NCBI RefSeq assembly: GCF_000380145.1
Contig: NZ_KB904588.1
Coordinates: forward strand, 1 to 64,000
Source: Streptococcus thoraltensis DSM 12221
GTDB taxonomy: Bacteria > Bacillota > Bacilli > Lactobacillales > Streptococcaceae
Length of the DNA stretch: 64,000 nucleotides
Direction: 5' to 3'
The translations under genes and the position numbers were made by a program. Positions 53,953 through 62,293 of the stretch are shown here, piece by piece. Within the stretch, counting starts at the first letter, position 1. Every line of letters starts with the position of its first letter. The notes under the pieces were generated by a model that was given only the letters and a program-made list of their open reading frames with translations, did not search any database and was not told the origin of the DNA.

Positions 53953-53966
53953 GTAAAACGGTAAAC
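53953..53966. promoter_or_regulatory. Second RegR-like operator upstream of hysA
   Basis: GTAAAACGGTAAAC matches the PTS-operon operator GTAAACCGGTAAAC at 13 of 14 positions. About 80 bp from the first hysA operator, it could support repressor looping. Confidence 0.55.
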
Positions 53967-54057
53967 TTTCTGTCTAAAAAGCTCTATGCTAGTAGATGGG
54001 GGATAGAGACTAGTCTTCGTGATTGGCAGTACAGTGTTGGTTTTGTTAATTTTCATG

Positions 54058-54272
54058 TGTAGCCTTTTGAATTAAACTTGATACATGATCACTGTCGACT
54101 TGCCCTACTCATACTCACTGAAAATCAAAAGCAGATTAGCCGCCGCCGATGATGATAGAACTGGTGTTGGTCAAAGCCAGTCAACAAGGTTTGCTTTTGG
54201 TTTTCGAAGAGTATCAAGTACTGCTCTGCGTCTTTTCTGTCCCTTGTTCTGAAAGTTAATTCATTTGACTAT
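54058..54272 (+). repeat. Miniature element copy G (about 215 bp)
   Basis: The left end is degenerate (GTAGCCTTTTGAATTAAACT) and the right end is AATTCATTTGACTAT followed by TA. Core present (CTGAAAATCAAAAGCAGATT and GTTTGCTTTTGGTTTTCG). It separates the hyaluronan and sucrose loci. Confidence 0.8.
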
Positions 54273-54314
54273 AGAAAGGTTGTTATTTCTAGTTTTTTGG
54301 CTACAAAGAAAAAA

Positions 54315-54351
54315 GATTGGAGAAAAGTCCAAAATGGACTTTTCTCCAATC
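54315..54351 (-). terminator. Terminator of the scrB-scrR operon
   Basis: A perfect 16-bp stem (GATTGGAGAAAAGTCC and its complement) with a 5-nt loop; on the minus strand it is followed by TTTTTTCTTT. It lies 166 bp beyond the scrR stop. Confidence 0.85.
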
Positions 54352-54516
54352 TGCGTTGAGTTTATTAGTTTTTATAGGCTAGATATGCGATGTATATATG
54401 ATGTGAGCCTTAATTCAGTTCATTTTCCGATTCAAACTCTCTTTACGAGATTGACTTTTGCGGAGGTGGGGACAACATCGAACGCTCGGAATTATTGATT
54501 TTGTCTTTCTCTGTTT

Positions 54517-55482
54517 TTATACCGTTCTACCAGCAGAGTAACTAATCGGTAAAACATAGTCTCGACTGGTTTCTTGACCGGAAATTTTCTTGATTAAGAC
54601 GTCTACCATGAGGCTAGCTAAATCTTCGATGGGCTGCTTAATGGTTGTTAATTGTGGATAGTACTGTTCAATAAAGTCCGTTCCATCATACCCAACAAGT
54701 TTTAAATCCTCAGGAATTTGCTTGCCCATCTCTTGAGCAACTTTAATCACTTGAATGGCTGTCAAATCATCAGAAGTAAAGATGCCGTCTGGATTTTCTT
54801 TGGCGATAATGGAGCGGATTTCCATTTCTCGCCTTAGGGTTGATAACTCCCGCGGAATGTGATGGACTGGCGTTTCCTTTCCTAGTTCAGAGATAAAGCC
54901 TAGTTGGCGTAATCCGGTTGGAGAGTTAGAATTATCATTACCCGCAATCATAATAGTATGTTTACATCCCGCTTTTTTTAGGAGTTGCCCTGCGAGTTTG
55001 CCACCTTCGAAATTATCAGAAGACACGATGGGGATATGAGGAGCAAGGTTACGGTCGAAAGCAATGATGGGCGCTTCGACTTTTTCATAATCCTCAATAC
55101 CTAGATTGTGGCTGGATGAGATGATACCATCTACTTGATTGGCAGATAGCATTTCTAAATATTCTTTTTCTTTGACAGGATTGTTCTGGCTATTACAAAT
55201 AATGGTTTTGTAGCCTTTTTCAAAAAGCTGAATTTCCAAATGCTCAATCAATTGTGCAAAGAAAATGTTGGAAATATTAGGGAAAATCAAGCCGACCAAT
55301 TGAGGGGATTTTCCTTGCAGACTGCGCGCTAAGTTGTTTGGTTTATAGCCCAGTTCACGCATGGCTTGATGGACTTTGTCGATGGTTTTTTGTGAGAGAT
55401 AGCCTTTTTTATTGATAACGCGTGAAACAGTAGTCGGGCTAACGCCAGCTAGTTGTGCAACATCAGTGAGTTTTGCGACCAT
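54517..55482 (-). CDS. scrR: Sucrose operon repressor (LacI family)
   Basis: A 321-residue LacI-type repressor: HTH AKLTDVAQLAGVSPTTVSRVI with hinge GYKPNNLARSLQGKSPQLVG, then an effector domain ending with EDLASLMVDVLIKKISG. It represses the scrB-scrR and scrA promoters when sucrose-6-phosphate is absent. It starts 1 bp after the scrB stop. Confidence 0.94.
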   Translation of the reverse strand: MVAKLTDVAQLAGVSPTTVSRVINKKGYLSQKTIDKVHQAMRELGYKPNNLARSLQGKSPQLVGLIFPNISNIFFAQLIEHLEIQLFEKGYKTIICNSQNNPVKEKEYLEMLSANQVDGIISSSHNLGIEDYEKVEAPIIAFDRNLAPHIPIVSSDNFEGGKLAGQLLKKAGCKHTIMIAGNDNSNSPTGLRQLGFISELGKETPVHHIPRELSTLRREMEIRSIIAKENPDGIFTSDDLTAIQVIKVAQEMGKQIPEDLKLVGYDGTDFIEQYYPQLTTIKQPIEDLASLMVDVLIKKISGQETSRDYVLPISYSAGRTV

Positions 55483-55483
55483 A

Positions 55484-56923
55484 TTAGACGTTTAATTCAA
55501 AGTAGCTACCGCTAATTTGCCCTTCTTGAATTTGAATACCAGATTGGTCTTGGCTTGGAAAGACACGGCCGGTAAAGACTTTTTCACCATCGTTAACAAA
55601 AATTTCAAAGATTGATTTATCGACAAAAATGTTGAGTTTTGTCTCTGTTTTTTCAATGTCACATTGACGTTTGCGACCAAAGTCGATAGCATACTGTTGA
55701 CCAGCAGAAGAGCGATCAACAACAAGTTGTCCTTGGATAGTATCAATTGTGATTTTAAGACCATTTAACTGTTCATCAGAAAATAGAATTAGCTGGGATT
55801 TATCATTTGCAGGAACGGTTACTTCCAGTTCATAAGTGTTTTGACTGCTAGATAGATTGGACAAGGTTTTGGCTCCCAATCGTAAATCCTTCATAGCTGG
55901 AACGGGGTATTGATAGAGTTTGCCGTCTCGGATTGAGAGTTCCTTAACCAAACTCATAGCTCCTTGGTAGTCGTATTGATCAGTAGGATAGTCGACATCT
56001 GGTAATCCAATCCAGCTGATAGTGTAAACTTTACCATCTGGTGCATTAAAACCTTGTGTCGCATAGGCTTCAAAACCGTAGTCTAGATTGTGAATTGGTG
56101 ATGCTCCGACAAGCTGGGCTGAATTTGTGTCAAACGATTGACATATTTTATAGGTGTTAGGATAAATATTGTCATAATTGAGTTCAGATTTATCTAAACC
56201 TTGTGGGCTGTAAAGGAGGACAGGTTGCCCGTCAACAAAGACGAGATTTGGGCATTCAATCATGTATTCTGAACCAGTACCACCAAATTCAAGATTTCCC
56301 ACAAATTCCCAGTTATTAACGTCATTATTAGTAGCTTTATACAGTTTGATGAAGCCTTTTTTATCAAGGTTTTGAGCGCCTACAATGGCATAGAATTGTC
56401 CTTGGTAGTTGAAGATTTGGGGGTCACGAAAATGTTCGGTTATATCTTGTGGTTGCTGGATGAGAACTTTGTCAAATTTTTCAATATGACCATCCTTATC
56501 CATCCAAGCGCCTACCTGAAGGGGATTGCGAACCCAGTTTTCATCGCGGACATTCCCCGTATAAAAGAGGAAGAGCTTGTCGTCAATTTCATAGGCGGAA
56601 CCAGAGTATGCGCCGTGACTGTCATGAGCATGATCAGGTTCTAGTGTGATTCCTGTTTCTTTAAAGTGGATAAGGTCACTTGATTCAGTGTGAACCCATT
56701 GTTTTAAGCCGTGGGCAGCGCCAAACGGCCAGTTTTGATAGAAGAGCTGGAACTTGCCATCAAAGTAAGAAAACCCATTGGGGTCATTTAATAACCCAGT
56801 TTTTGGCTCTAGGTGGTAGCTAGCAAGCCATGGTGATTTTGCTTTATTTTCAGCAATTTTATTTTTTTCATCTTCTGTCCAATCCTCGTAACGGCGATAA
56901 CGGACTTCTGTAGGTAAATTCAT
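55484..56923 (-). CDS. scrB: Sucrose-6-phosphate hydrolase (GH32)
   Basis: A 479-residue GH32 enzyme that splits sucrose-6-phosphate into glucose-6-phosphate and fructose. The nucleophile Asp is in GLLNDPNGFSYF, the stabiliser in FRDPQIF, the acid/base Glu in YMIECPNLVF. A C-terminal beta-sandwich carries FVDKSIFEIFVNDGE. The start matches other streptococcal ScrB proteins (MNLPTEVRYRRYEDW), although no clear ribosome site stands before it. It diverges from scrA. Confidence 0.95.
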   Translation of the reverse strand: MNLPTEVRYRRYEDWTEDEKNKIAENKAKSPWLASYHLEPKTGLLNDPNGFSYFDGKFQLFYQNWPFGAAHGLKQWVHTESSDLIHFKETGITLEPDHAHDSHGAYSGSAYEIDDKLFLFYTGNVRDENWVRNPLQVGAWMDKDGHIEKFDKVLIQQPQDITEHFRDPQIFNYQGQFYAIVGAQNLDKKGFIKLYKATNNDVNNWEFVGNLEFGGTGSEYMIECPNLVFVDGQPVLLYSPQGLDKSELNYDNIYPNTYKICQSFDTNSAQLVGASPIHNLDYGFEAYATQGFNAPDGKVYTISWIGLPDVDYPTDQYDYQGAMSLVKELSIRDGKLYQYPVPAMKDLRLGAKTLSNLSSSQNTYELEVTVPANDKSQLILFSDEQLNGLKITIDTIQGQLVVDRSSAGQQYAIDFGRKRQCDIEKTETKLNIFVDKSIFEIFVNDGEKVFTGRVFPSQDQSGIQIQEGQISGSYFELNV

Positions 56924-57232
56924 AAGTAAGATATATCAGAGCTAAGCAGTTGTGCGACTAGCTCCGTGTTCAGTAGACGGTTGTCGAATGAACACATCAT
57001 CCTTTCTGTTTTATTAGCAACAGTGACAAAAAAACGAATTGTTGTTTTCTGTCAAATTATGTCAATTATATAGTAAACGTTTTCGCATTAAAAATCAATG
57101 TTTTACTGTCAAAAAATAACAATTTCTGCAAAACGCTTGACATATTTTTGAAATCTGATAAAATGATTGTGTGATGTGAAACGCTTTCACTAAACTTAAA
57201 TAGAAAATGATAAAAAAGGAGTCTTTTTGCAA
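56924..57232. promoter_or_regulatory. Divergent scrB/scrA control region
   Basis: For scrA, TTGACA (57137-57142) and TAAAAT (57159-57164) with a 16-bp spacer, followed by the palindrome GTGAAACGCTTTCAC at 57176-57190, which would be a ScrR site. A second LacI/cre-like site, AGTAAACGTTTTCGCA, lies at about 57072-57087 on the scrB side. The scrB promoter itself was not placed with confidence. Confidence 0.75.
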
Positions 57233-59146
57233 ATGGATAACAAGCAAATTGCAGAAGAAGTCATCGTTGCCCTTGGTGGCCGTGATAACGTTAAAAGTGT
57301 TGCCCACTGTGCGACACGTCTTCGTGTGATGGTTAACGATGAATCAAAGATCGATAAAGCCAAAACCGAAGGCATTGAAAAAGTACAAGGAGCTTTCTTT
57401 AACTCAGGTCAATACCAAATCATCTTTGGTACAGGTACTGTCAATAAAATTTATGATGAAGTTGTCGCATTAGGACTTCCAACTTCATCAACTGGTGAGC
57501 AAAAAGAAGAAGCCGCTAAACAAGGTAATGCTTTCCAACGTGCCATTCGTACATTTGGTGACGTCTTTGTTCCATTGCTTCCAGCTATCGTTGCGACTGG
57601 TCTTTTCATGGGTATCCGTGGTGCTATCAACAACGATACTATTTTGGGTATGTTTGGAACAACTCAAGAAGCTTTCTCATCAACAAACTTCTATACATAT
57701 ACAGTTGTTTTAACTGACACAGCTTTTGCCTTCTTCCCTGCTTTGATTTCATGGTCAGCCTTCCGTGTATTTGGTGGTAATCCAGTTATCGGTTTGGTCT
57801 TGGGTCTTATGATGGTAAACTCAGCCCTTCCCAACGCTTGGGATGTTGCATCTAGAACAGCAAAACCAATTGAATTCTTCGGATTTATTCCAGTGGTTGG
57901 TTACCAAAACTCAGTTCTCCCAGCCTTCTTCGTAGGTCTTTTGGGGGCTAAACTTGAGAAAAAACTACATAAAATTATTCCGGATGTCCTTGACCTTCTT
58001 GTCGTACCATTCTTGACATTTACAATTATGTCGGCCTTGGCACTCTTTGTCATTGGTCCAGTCTTCCACAGTGTTGAAAACTATGTTCTTGCTGGAACTA
58101 AATTTATCCTTAACTTGCCACTTGGTCTTTCAGGTCTTATCCTCGGTGGTCTTCACCAAATCATCGTTGTTACTGGTGTTCACCACATCTTTAACCTACT
58201 TGAATCACAATTAATTGCGGCTGACGGTAAGGATCCATTCAACGCCATTATCACAGCAGCGATGACAGCACAAGCTGGGGCAACGCTTGCAGTTGGTGTT
58301 AAAACGAAAAACAAAAAATTGAAAGCTCTTGCTTTCCCTGCAGCCCTTTCAGCCGGTCTTGGTATTACTGAACCTGCCATCTTTGGTGTTAACTTACGTT
58401 TTGGTAAGCCATTTATCATGGGTCTTATCGCCGGTGCAGCTGGTGGTTGGTTGGCATCAATCTTCAACCTTGCTGGTACTGGTTTTGGAATTACAATCAT
58501 TCCAGGTACTCTTCTCTACCTCAATGGTCAAGTGCTTAAATACGTAATCATGGTTCTTGGAACAACAGCTCTTGCCTTCGTTTTGACTTACTTCTTTGGT
58601 TATAAGGACGAAGAACCTCTTGCCCAAGCAGCATCTACATCTACAGAAAAAGTACAATCTGCGCCTGCAGTAGCAGCAACTCCTACAACCCTTTCAGAAG
58701 AAACAATTGTGTCACCACTTAATGGTGAAGTTGTTGAATTAACTTCTGTTAATGACCCAGTATTTGCCTCACAAGCTATGGGTAAAGGGATTGCCATCAA
58801 ACCAACTGACAATACGGTCTACTCTCCAGTTGATGGTGTCGTTCAAATTGCTTTTGACACAGGCCATGCTTACGGTATTAAGTCTAATGATGGAGCAGAG
58901 ATTCTCATCCATATCGGTATTGACACTGTTTCGATGGATGGTAAGGGATTTGATCAAAAGGTTAAAGCTAATCAGGCGGTTAAAAAAGGTGATGTTATCG
59001 GGACGTTTGATCTTGATGAAATCGCAGCAGCAGGTCTTGATAGCACAACTATGATTATCGTTACAAATACAGCAGACTATGCTGAGGTTAACTCCCTAGC
59101 AGCAGGAACTGTTGCCAAAGGTGATGCCTTGCTTGCTGTAAAATAA
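57233..59146 (+). CDS. scrA: PTS sucrose-specific EIIBCA
   Basis: A 637-residue fused permease. The EIIB domain (residues 1-90) has the phospho-Cys in VAHCATRLRV; EIIC has about ten membrane helices with GLGITEPAIFGVNL; a linker of Ala/Pro/Thr leads to EIIA (from about residue 480) with the His in EILIHIGIDTVSM. It imports and phosphorylates sucrose. AAAAAAGGAG before the ATG at 57233 decides against the frame start at 57227. A terminator-like hairpin lies at 59165-59196. Confidence 0.95.
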   Translation: MDNKQIAEEVIVALGGRDNVKSVAHCATRLRVMVNDESKIDKAKTEGIEKVQGAFFNSGQYQIIFGTGTVNKIYDEVVALGLPTSSTGEQKEEAAKQGNAFQRAIRTFGDVFVPLLPAIVATGLFMGIRGAINNDTILGMFGTTQEAFSSTNFYTYTVVLTDTAFAFFPALISWSAFRVFGGNPVIGLVLGLMMVNSALPNAWDVASRTAKPIEFFGFIPVVGYQNSVLPAFFVGLLGAKLEKKLHKIIPDVLDLLVVPFLTFTIMSALALFVIGPVFHSVENYVLAGTKFILNLPLGLSGLILGGLHQIIVVTGVHHIFNLLESQLIAADGKDPFNAIITAAMTAQAGATLAVGVKTKNKKLKALAFPAALSAGLGITEPAIFGVNLRFGKPFIMGLIAGAAGGWLASIFNLAGTGFGITIIPGTLLYLNGQVLKYVIMVLGTTALAFVLTYFFGYKDEEPLAQAASTSTEKVQSAPAVAATPTTLSEETIVSPLNGEVVELTSVNDPVFASQAMGKGIAIKPTDNTVYSPVDGVVQIAFDTGHAYGIKSNDGAEILIHIGIDTVSMDGKGFDQKVKANQAVKKGDVIGTFDLDEIAAAGLDSTTMIIVTNTADYAEVNSLAAGTVAKGDALLAVK

Positions 59147-59164
59147 TCCTAAACCCTTGAGAGG

Positions 59165-59196
59165 ATACTCTAGTCTTAGATTAGGGTATTTTCTTA
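59165..59196 (+). terminator. Probable terminator after scrA
   Basis: ATACTCTA and TAGGGTAT pair with one mismatch around a 9-nt loop, followed by TTTTC. It may be leaky, allowing scrK expression. Confidence 0.5.
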
Positions 59197-59282
59197 ATAT
59201 AGGGATTAAAGAATGTTTCTTGCTAGAAGCAGCGAATTTACTTATAATGATGATAAAAATGTGAGATATAAAAGGAGATGCT

Positions 59283-60185
59283 ATGCCTAAATTATATGGG
59301 AGCGTGGAAGCTGGTGGCACAAAGTTTGTTTGTGCTGTCGGTGATGAACATTTTCAAGTGGTTGAAAAAACACAATTTCCAACGACAACACCTTATGAAA
59401 CTATTGAACGTACGGTAGAATTTTTCAAACGTTATGAAGAAGATCTAGAAGGTATCGCTATTGGTTCATTTGGTCCGATTGATATTGATCAAAATTCTGA
59501 TACCTACGGCTATATCACAACAACTCCGAAGGAACACTGGGCGAATGTTGACTTGGTCGGTTTGATTTCGAAAGAATTTAATGTACCATTTTACTTTACA
59601 ACAGACGTAAACAGTTCCGCTTACGGAGAAGTCATGGTGCGTAAGGGTGTTGATAGTTTGGTTTATTACACCATCGGTACAGGTATCGGAGCTGGTGCTA
59701 TTCAACGTGGTGAATTTGTTGGTGGCGTTGGACACACAGAAGCAGGTCATGTCTACGTACCTCGCCACCCTCGTGATTATGCCAATGAATTCCAAGGGAC
59801 ATGCCCTTTCCATAAAGGCTGTCTGGAAGGCTTGGCTGCCGGTCCGTCCCTTGAAGCTCGGACGGGAATTCGTGGTGAATTGATTGAACAAAATTCAGAT
59901 GTTTGGGATATCCAAGCCTACTATATAGCGCAAGCAGCTGTTCAAGCGACCGTTCTCTATCGCCCACAAGTCATTGTTTTTGGCGGAGGAGTTATGGCAC
60001 AGGATCATATGTTGCGCCGTGTTCGTGAAAAATTTACAGCTCTACTCAACGGCTATCTTCCAGTTCCTGATGTGACAGAATATATCGTAACACCTGCAGT
60101 GGCGGAAAATGGTTCGGCTACGCTAGGTAATTTTGCACTGGCAAAAGATGTCTCAGATCGTAAGGCTAGCTACGGTTTATCATAA
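59283..60185 (+). CDS. scrK: Fructokinase (ROK family)
   Basis: A 300-residue ROK kinase that phosphorylates the fructose released by ScrB. ATP motif GSVEAGGTKFVCAVG, sugar-binding TTDVNSSAYGEV, the zinc site GHTEAGHVYVPRHPRD with CPFHKGCLEG, and VFGGGVMAQDHML. AAAGGAGATGCT precedes the ATG. Downstream of scrA in the same direction. Confidence 0.95.
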   Translation: MPKLYGSVEAGGTKFVCAVGDEHFQVVEKTQFPTTTPYETIERTVEFFKRYEEDLEGIAIGSFGPIDIDQNSDTYGYITTTPKEHWANVDLVGLISKEFNVPFYFTTDVNSSAYGEVMVRKGVDSLVYYTIGTGIGAGAIQRGEFVGGVGHTEAGHVYVPRHPRDYANEFQGTCPFHKGCLEGLAAGPSLEARTGIRGELIEQNSDVWDIQAYYIAQAAVQATVLYRPQVIVFGGGVMAQDHMLRRVREKFTALLNGYLPVPDVTEYIVTPAVAENGSATLGNFALAKDVSDRKASYGLS

Positions 60186-60190
60186 AATGA

Positions 60191-60217
60191 AAATCTGGTT
60201 GCGACCAGATTTTTTTG
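60191..60217 (+). terminator. scrK terminator
   Basis: AAATCTGGT and ACCAGATTT with a TGCG loop, followed by TTTTT. Confidence 0.88.
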
Positions 60218-60352
60218 TGTCCAAAATCAAAATGGTTAGTCTTGGGCAGAGATTTTTTGAGATAAGCAGACTTTGCCTTGAACCGCATTTTAAAAAGGAG
60301 TATAATGACCCTACTTTGCTTCTAAAAAGAAGGATCTTGAAAGGAAACGGAT

Positions 60353-61330
60353 ATGGCTAAACCTTTATTTTTAGCACCAGTAATGCAGGAGAAAATTTGG
60401 GGTGGTAGTCGCCTAGCACAAGAATACGGTTATGAGATTCCATCGAATCATACGGGTGAGTGTTGGGCTATTTCAGCGCATCCAAATGGTGTATCTACGA
60501 TTAAAAATGGCAAATTTAAGGGGATGGGATTGGATGAGCTATACAAAAATCATCCAGACGTCTTTGGACATCCAGACAGCACGGTATTTCCATTACTAAC
60601 AAAAATTCTTGATGCTAATGATTGGTTGAGTGTCCAAGTTCACCCAGATGATGAGTATGCCATGATTCATGAGGGAGAGCTAGGAAAGACAGAGTGCTGG
60701 TATATTCTCTCAGCTGAAGAGGGGGCTGAAATTATTTATGGTCACAATGCTAAGTCTAAAGAGGAGTTGGCTCAGATGATTGAATCAGGAGATTGGGAGC
60801 ATCTCTTGACTCGTATTCCAGTCAAAGCAGGTGATTTTTATTATGTACCAAGTGGTACCATGCATGCCATTGGTAAAGGAATCATGATTTTGGAAACCCA
60901 ACAGTCAAGTGATACGACCTACCGTGTCTATGATTTTGACCGAAAAGATGACCAAGGAAATCTTCGTGAGCTTCATTTGAAACAATCCGTCGATGTGATG
61001 ACGATTGGACAACCGCAAAATAGCACCCCTGCCAAACTTATAGTTGGAGGGCTTACTTCAACACTCTTGGTTGCTAATCCTTTCTTTATGGTATATAACT
61101 GGAAAGTTTCTCGCTCTGTTGCCATGCAACAAACAGCACCTTACTTATTAGTTAGTGTTATTGATGGGGAAGGGCATATTACAGTAGATAATGGGATTTT
61201 CTGTATCCGAAAAGGAGATCATTTCATTATTCCTAATCAAGTGAAATCGTGGGAGTTCGATGGGAAAATTGATATGATTGTTAGCCACGTAGGAGAAAAG
61301 AATGATGACGGATTTGGATTGGTTGATTAA
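60353..61330 (+). CDS. manA: Mannose-6-phosphate isomerase (type I)
   Basis: A 325-residue zinc enzyme interconverting mannose-6-phosphate and fructose-6-phosphate. Metal ligands are in LSVQVHPDDEYA (Gln, His), GKTECWYIL (Glu) and GTMHAIGKG (His). ETQQSSDTTYRVYDF is a family signature. GGAAACGGAT precedes the ATG. Its end overlaps the next small gene by 29 bp. Confidence 0.94.
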   Translation: MAKPLFLAPVMQEKIWGGSRLAQEYGYEIPSNHTGECWAISAHPNGVSTIKNGKFKGMGLDELYKNHPDVFGHPDSTVFPLLTKILDANDWLSVQVHPDDEYAMIHEGELGKTECWYILSAEEGAEIIYGHNAKSKEELAQMIESGDWEHLLTRIPVKAGDFYYVPSGTMHAIGKGIMILETQQSSDTTYRVYDFDRKDDQGNLRELHLKQSVDVMTIGQPQNSTPAKLIVGGLTSTLLVANPFFMVYNWKVSRSVAMQQTAPYLLVSVIDGEGHITVDNGIFCIRKGDHFIIPNQVKSWEFDGKIDMIVSHVGEKNDDGFGLVD

Positions 61331-61631
61331 TCAATTTCCTGAGGAAGCTATCTTTTATCAAGGGCGTTACTTTCAAGTCAAGCGCTATGGTGAGCATCAA
61401 TTCGCTCTTTCTATTTCAGAACCTGGTCCTTGTGGTGACAAAACACCACATCCTATCTTGAAATTTCATTATCAGAATCACCAATTAGCATACAGCTATT
61501 TTGCAGATTTTGTAGTAAGTCCGATGGTAACTGTTTATGCAGCAACAGAAAATCTTCCTTTTTTCAAGGAAAAAATGGCAGAAACAGTATCTGAATTTAT
61601 GTCAGTATTCCCCAAAGAAGAGATGAATTAA
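61302..61631 (+). CDS. Hypothetical protein overlapping manA
   Basis: A 109-residue soluble protein (DLDWLINQFPEEAIFYQGRYF, AYSYFADFVVSPMVTVYAA split). I do not recognise a family. It starts inside the last codons of manA (alternative start three bases later), with GGAGAAAAG just upstream, so its translation is coupled to manA. Codon use is similar to its neighbours. The real-gene call rests on the overlap, the ribosome site and a clean frame up to the miniature element. Confidence 0.65.
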   Translation: MMTDLDWLINQFPEEAIFYQGRYFQVKRYGEHQFALSISEPGPCGDKTPHPILKFHYQNHQLAYSYFADFVVSPMVTVYAATENLPFFKEKMAETVSEFMSVFPKEEMN

Positions 61632-61635
61632 AATC

Positions 61636-61847
61636 ATAGTCTTTTGAATTAACTTTGACACATCGCAACTTTCGTCTTGCCATACGCATACTCAATGAAA
61701 ATCAAAAGCAGACTAGGCGACACAGATAGCAGATAGAACTGTCTTTATCACATCAAGTCAATAAGGTCTGCTTTTGATTTTCGAAGAGTATCAAGTATTG
61801 TTCGCGTCTTTTTGTTCCTTGTTTTGAAAGTTAAGTCATTTGACTAT
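61636..61847 (+). repeat. Miniature element copy H (about 212 bp)
   Basis: ATAGTCTTTTGAATTAACTT at the left (outer dinucleotide CA rather than TA) and AAGTCATTTGACTAT with TA at the right. Full core with arms ATGAAAATCAAAAGCAGAC and GTCTGCTTTTGATTTTCG. It starts 4 bp after the stop of the hypothetical gene. Confidence 0.85.
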
Positions 61848-62293
61848 AGTAACTTGAAGCGGTCGATTTTGGCTCTTCTTTTTTTAGTTTAAGCGTTGGA
61901 TTAAAATGGTCTATCCCAAAATCATTTTACGTCTTCTGCGTGAACTTCAAAGAAACAAAAAGGGTTTCAATTGGGAATTGGAGTAGGCGTTGCTGACTTT
62001 AAACATTCGGTCTGTAAGCGCTAATTTTGTCAGTGAATGATGACGAAACTGACTTAGAAAGCTAGCTTCTCCTCTTCAAAAATTTTCCGAGACTTTTTGA
62101 ATGCTCAAGAAGACGACATTTTTAAATTCATTTAATGAAAGTAGAGAAGCTGTGGACTTTTACCTCAGCTTTTTGGCAGGGCTGACACTTCAAAAATCTG
62201 CTGGATTGATAGTATTTTTCTTCTTTTTATTTCGTTGAATTTACCCTTGTATTATGCTAAAATGAGAAGATAAGACTATCGAAAGGGAAAAAG
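61848..62293. other. Intergenic region before secA
   Basis: No gene is supported. Short open pieces (for example around 61900-61990) are broken and not recognised. The secA promoter should lie near 62210-62275; TATGCTAAAATGAG at about 62252 contains a plausible extended -10 (TGCTAAAAT). Confidence 0.4.

Larger units (their letters stand above)
53967..54516. other. Region between hysA and scrR
   Basis: Apart from miniature element copy G (54058-54272) and the scrR terminator (54315-54351), I see no gene. Open frames here start inside the repeat and run through the terminator, so I discount them. Confidence 0.5.

Noticed and set aside
54265..54498. 77-codon ORF between hysA and scrR
   Set aside because: It begins inside the miniature element and crosses the scrR terminator stem; composition is not gene-like.
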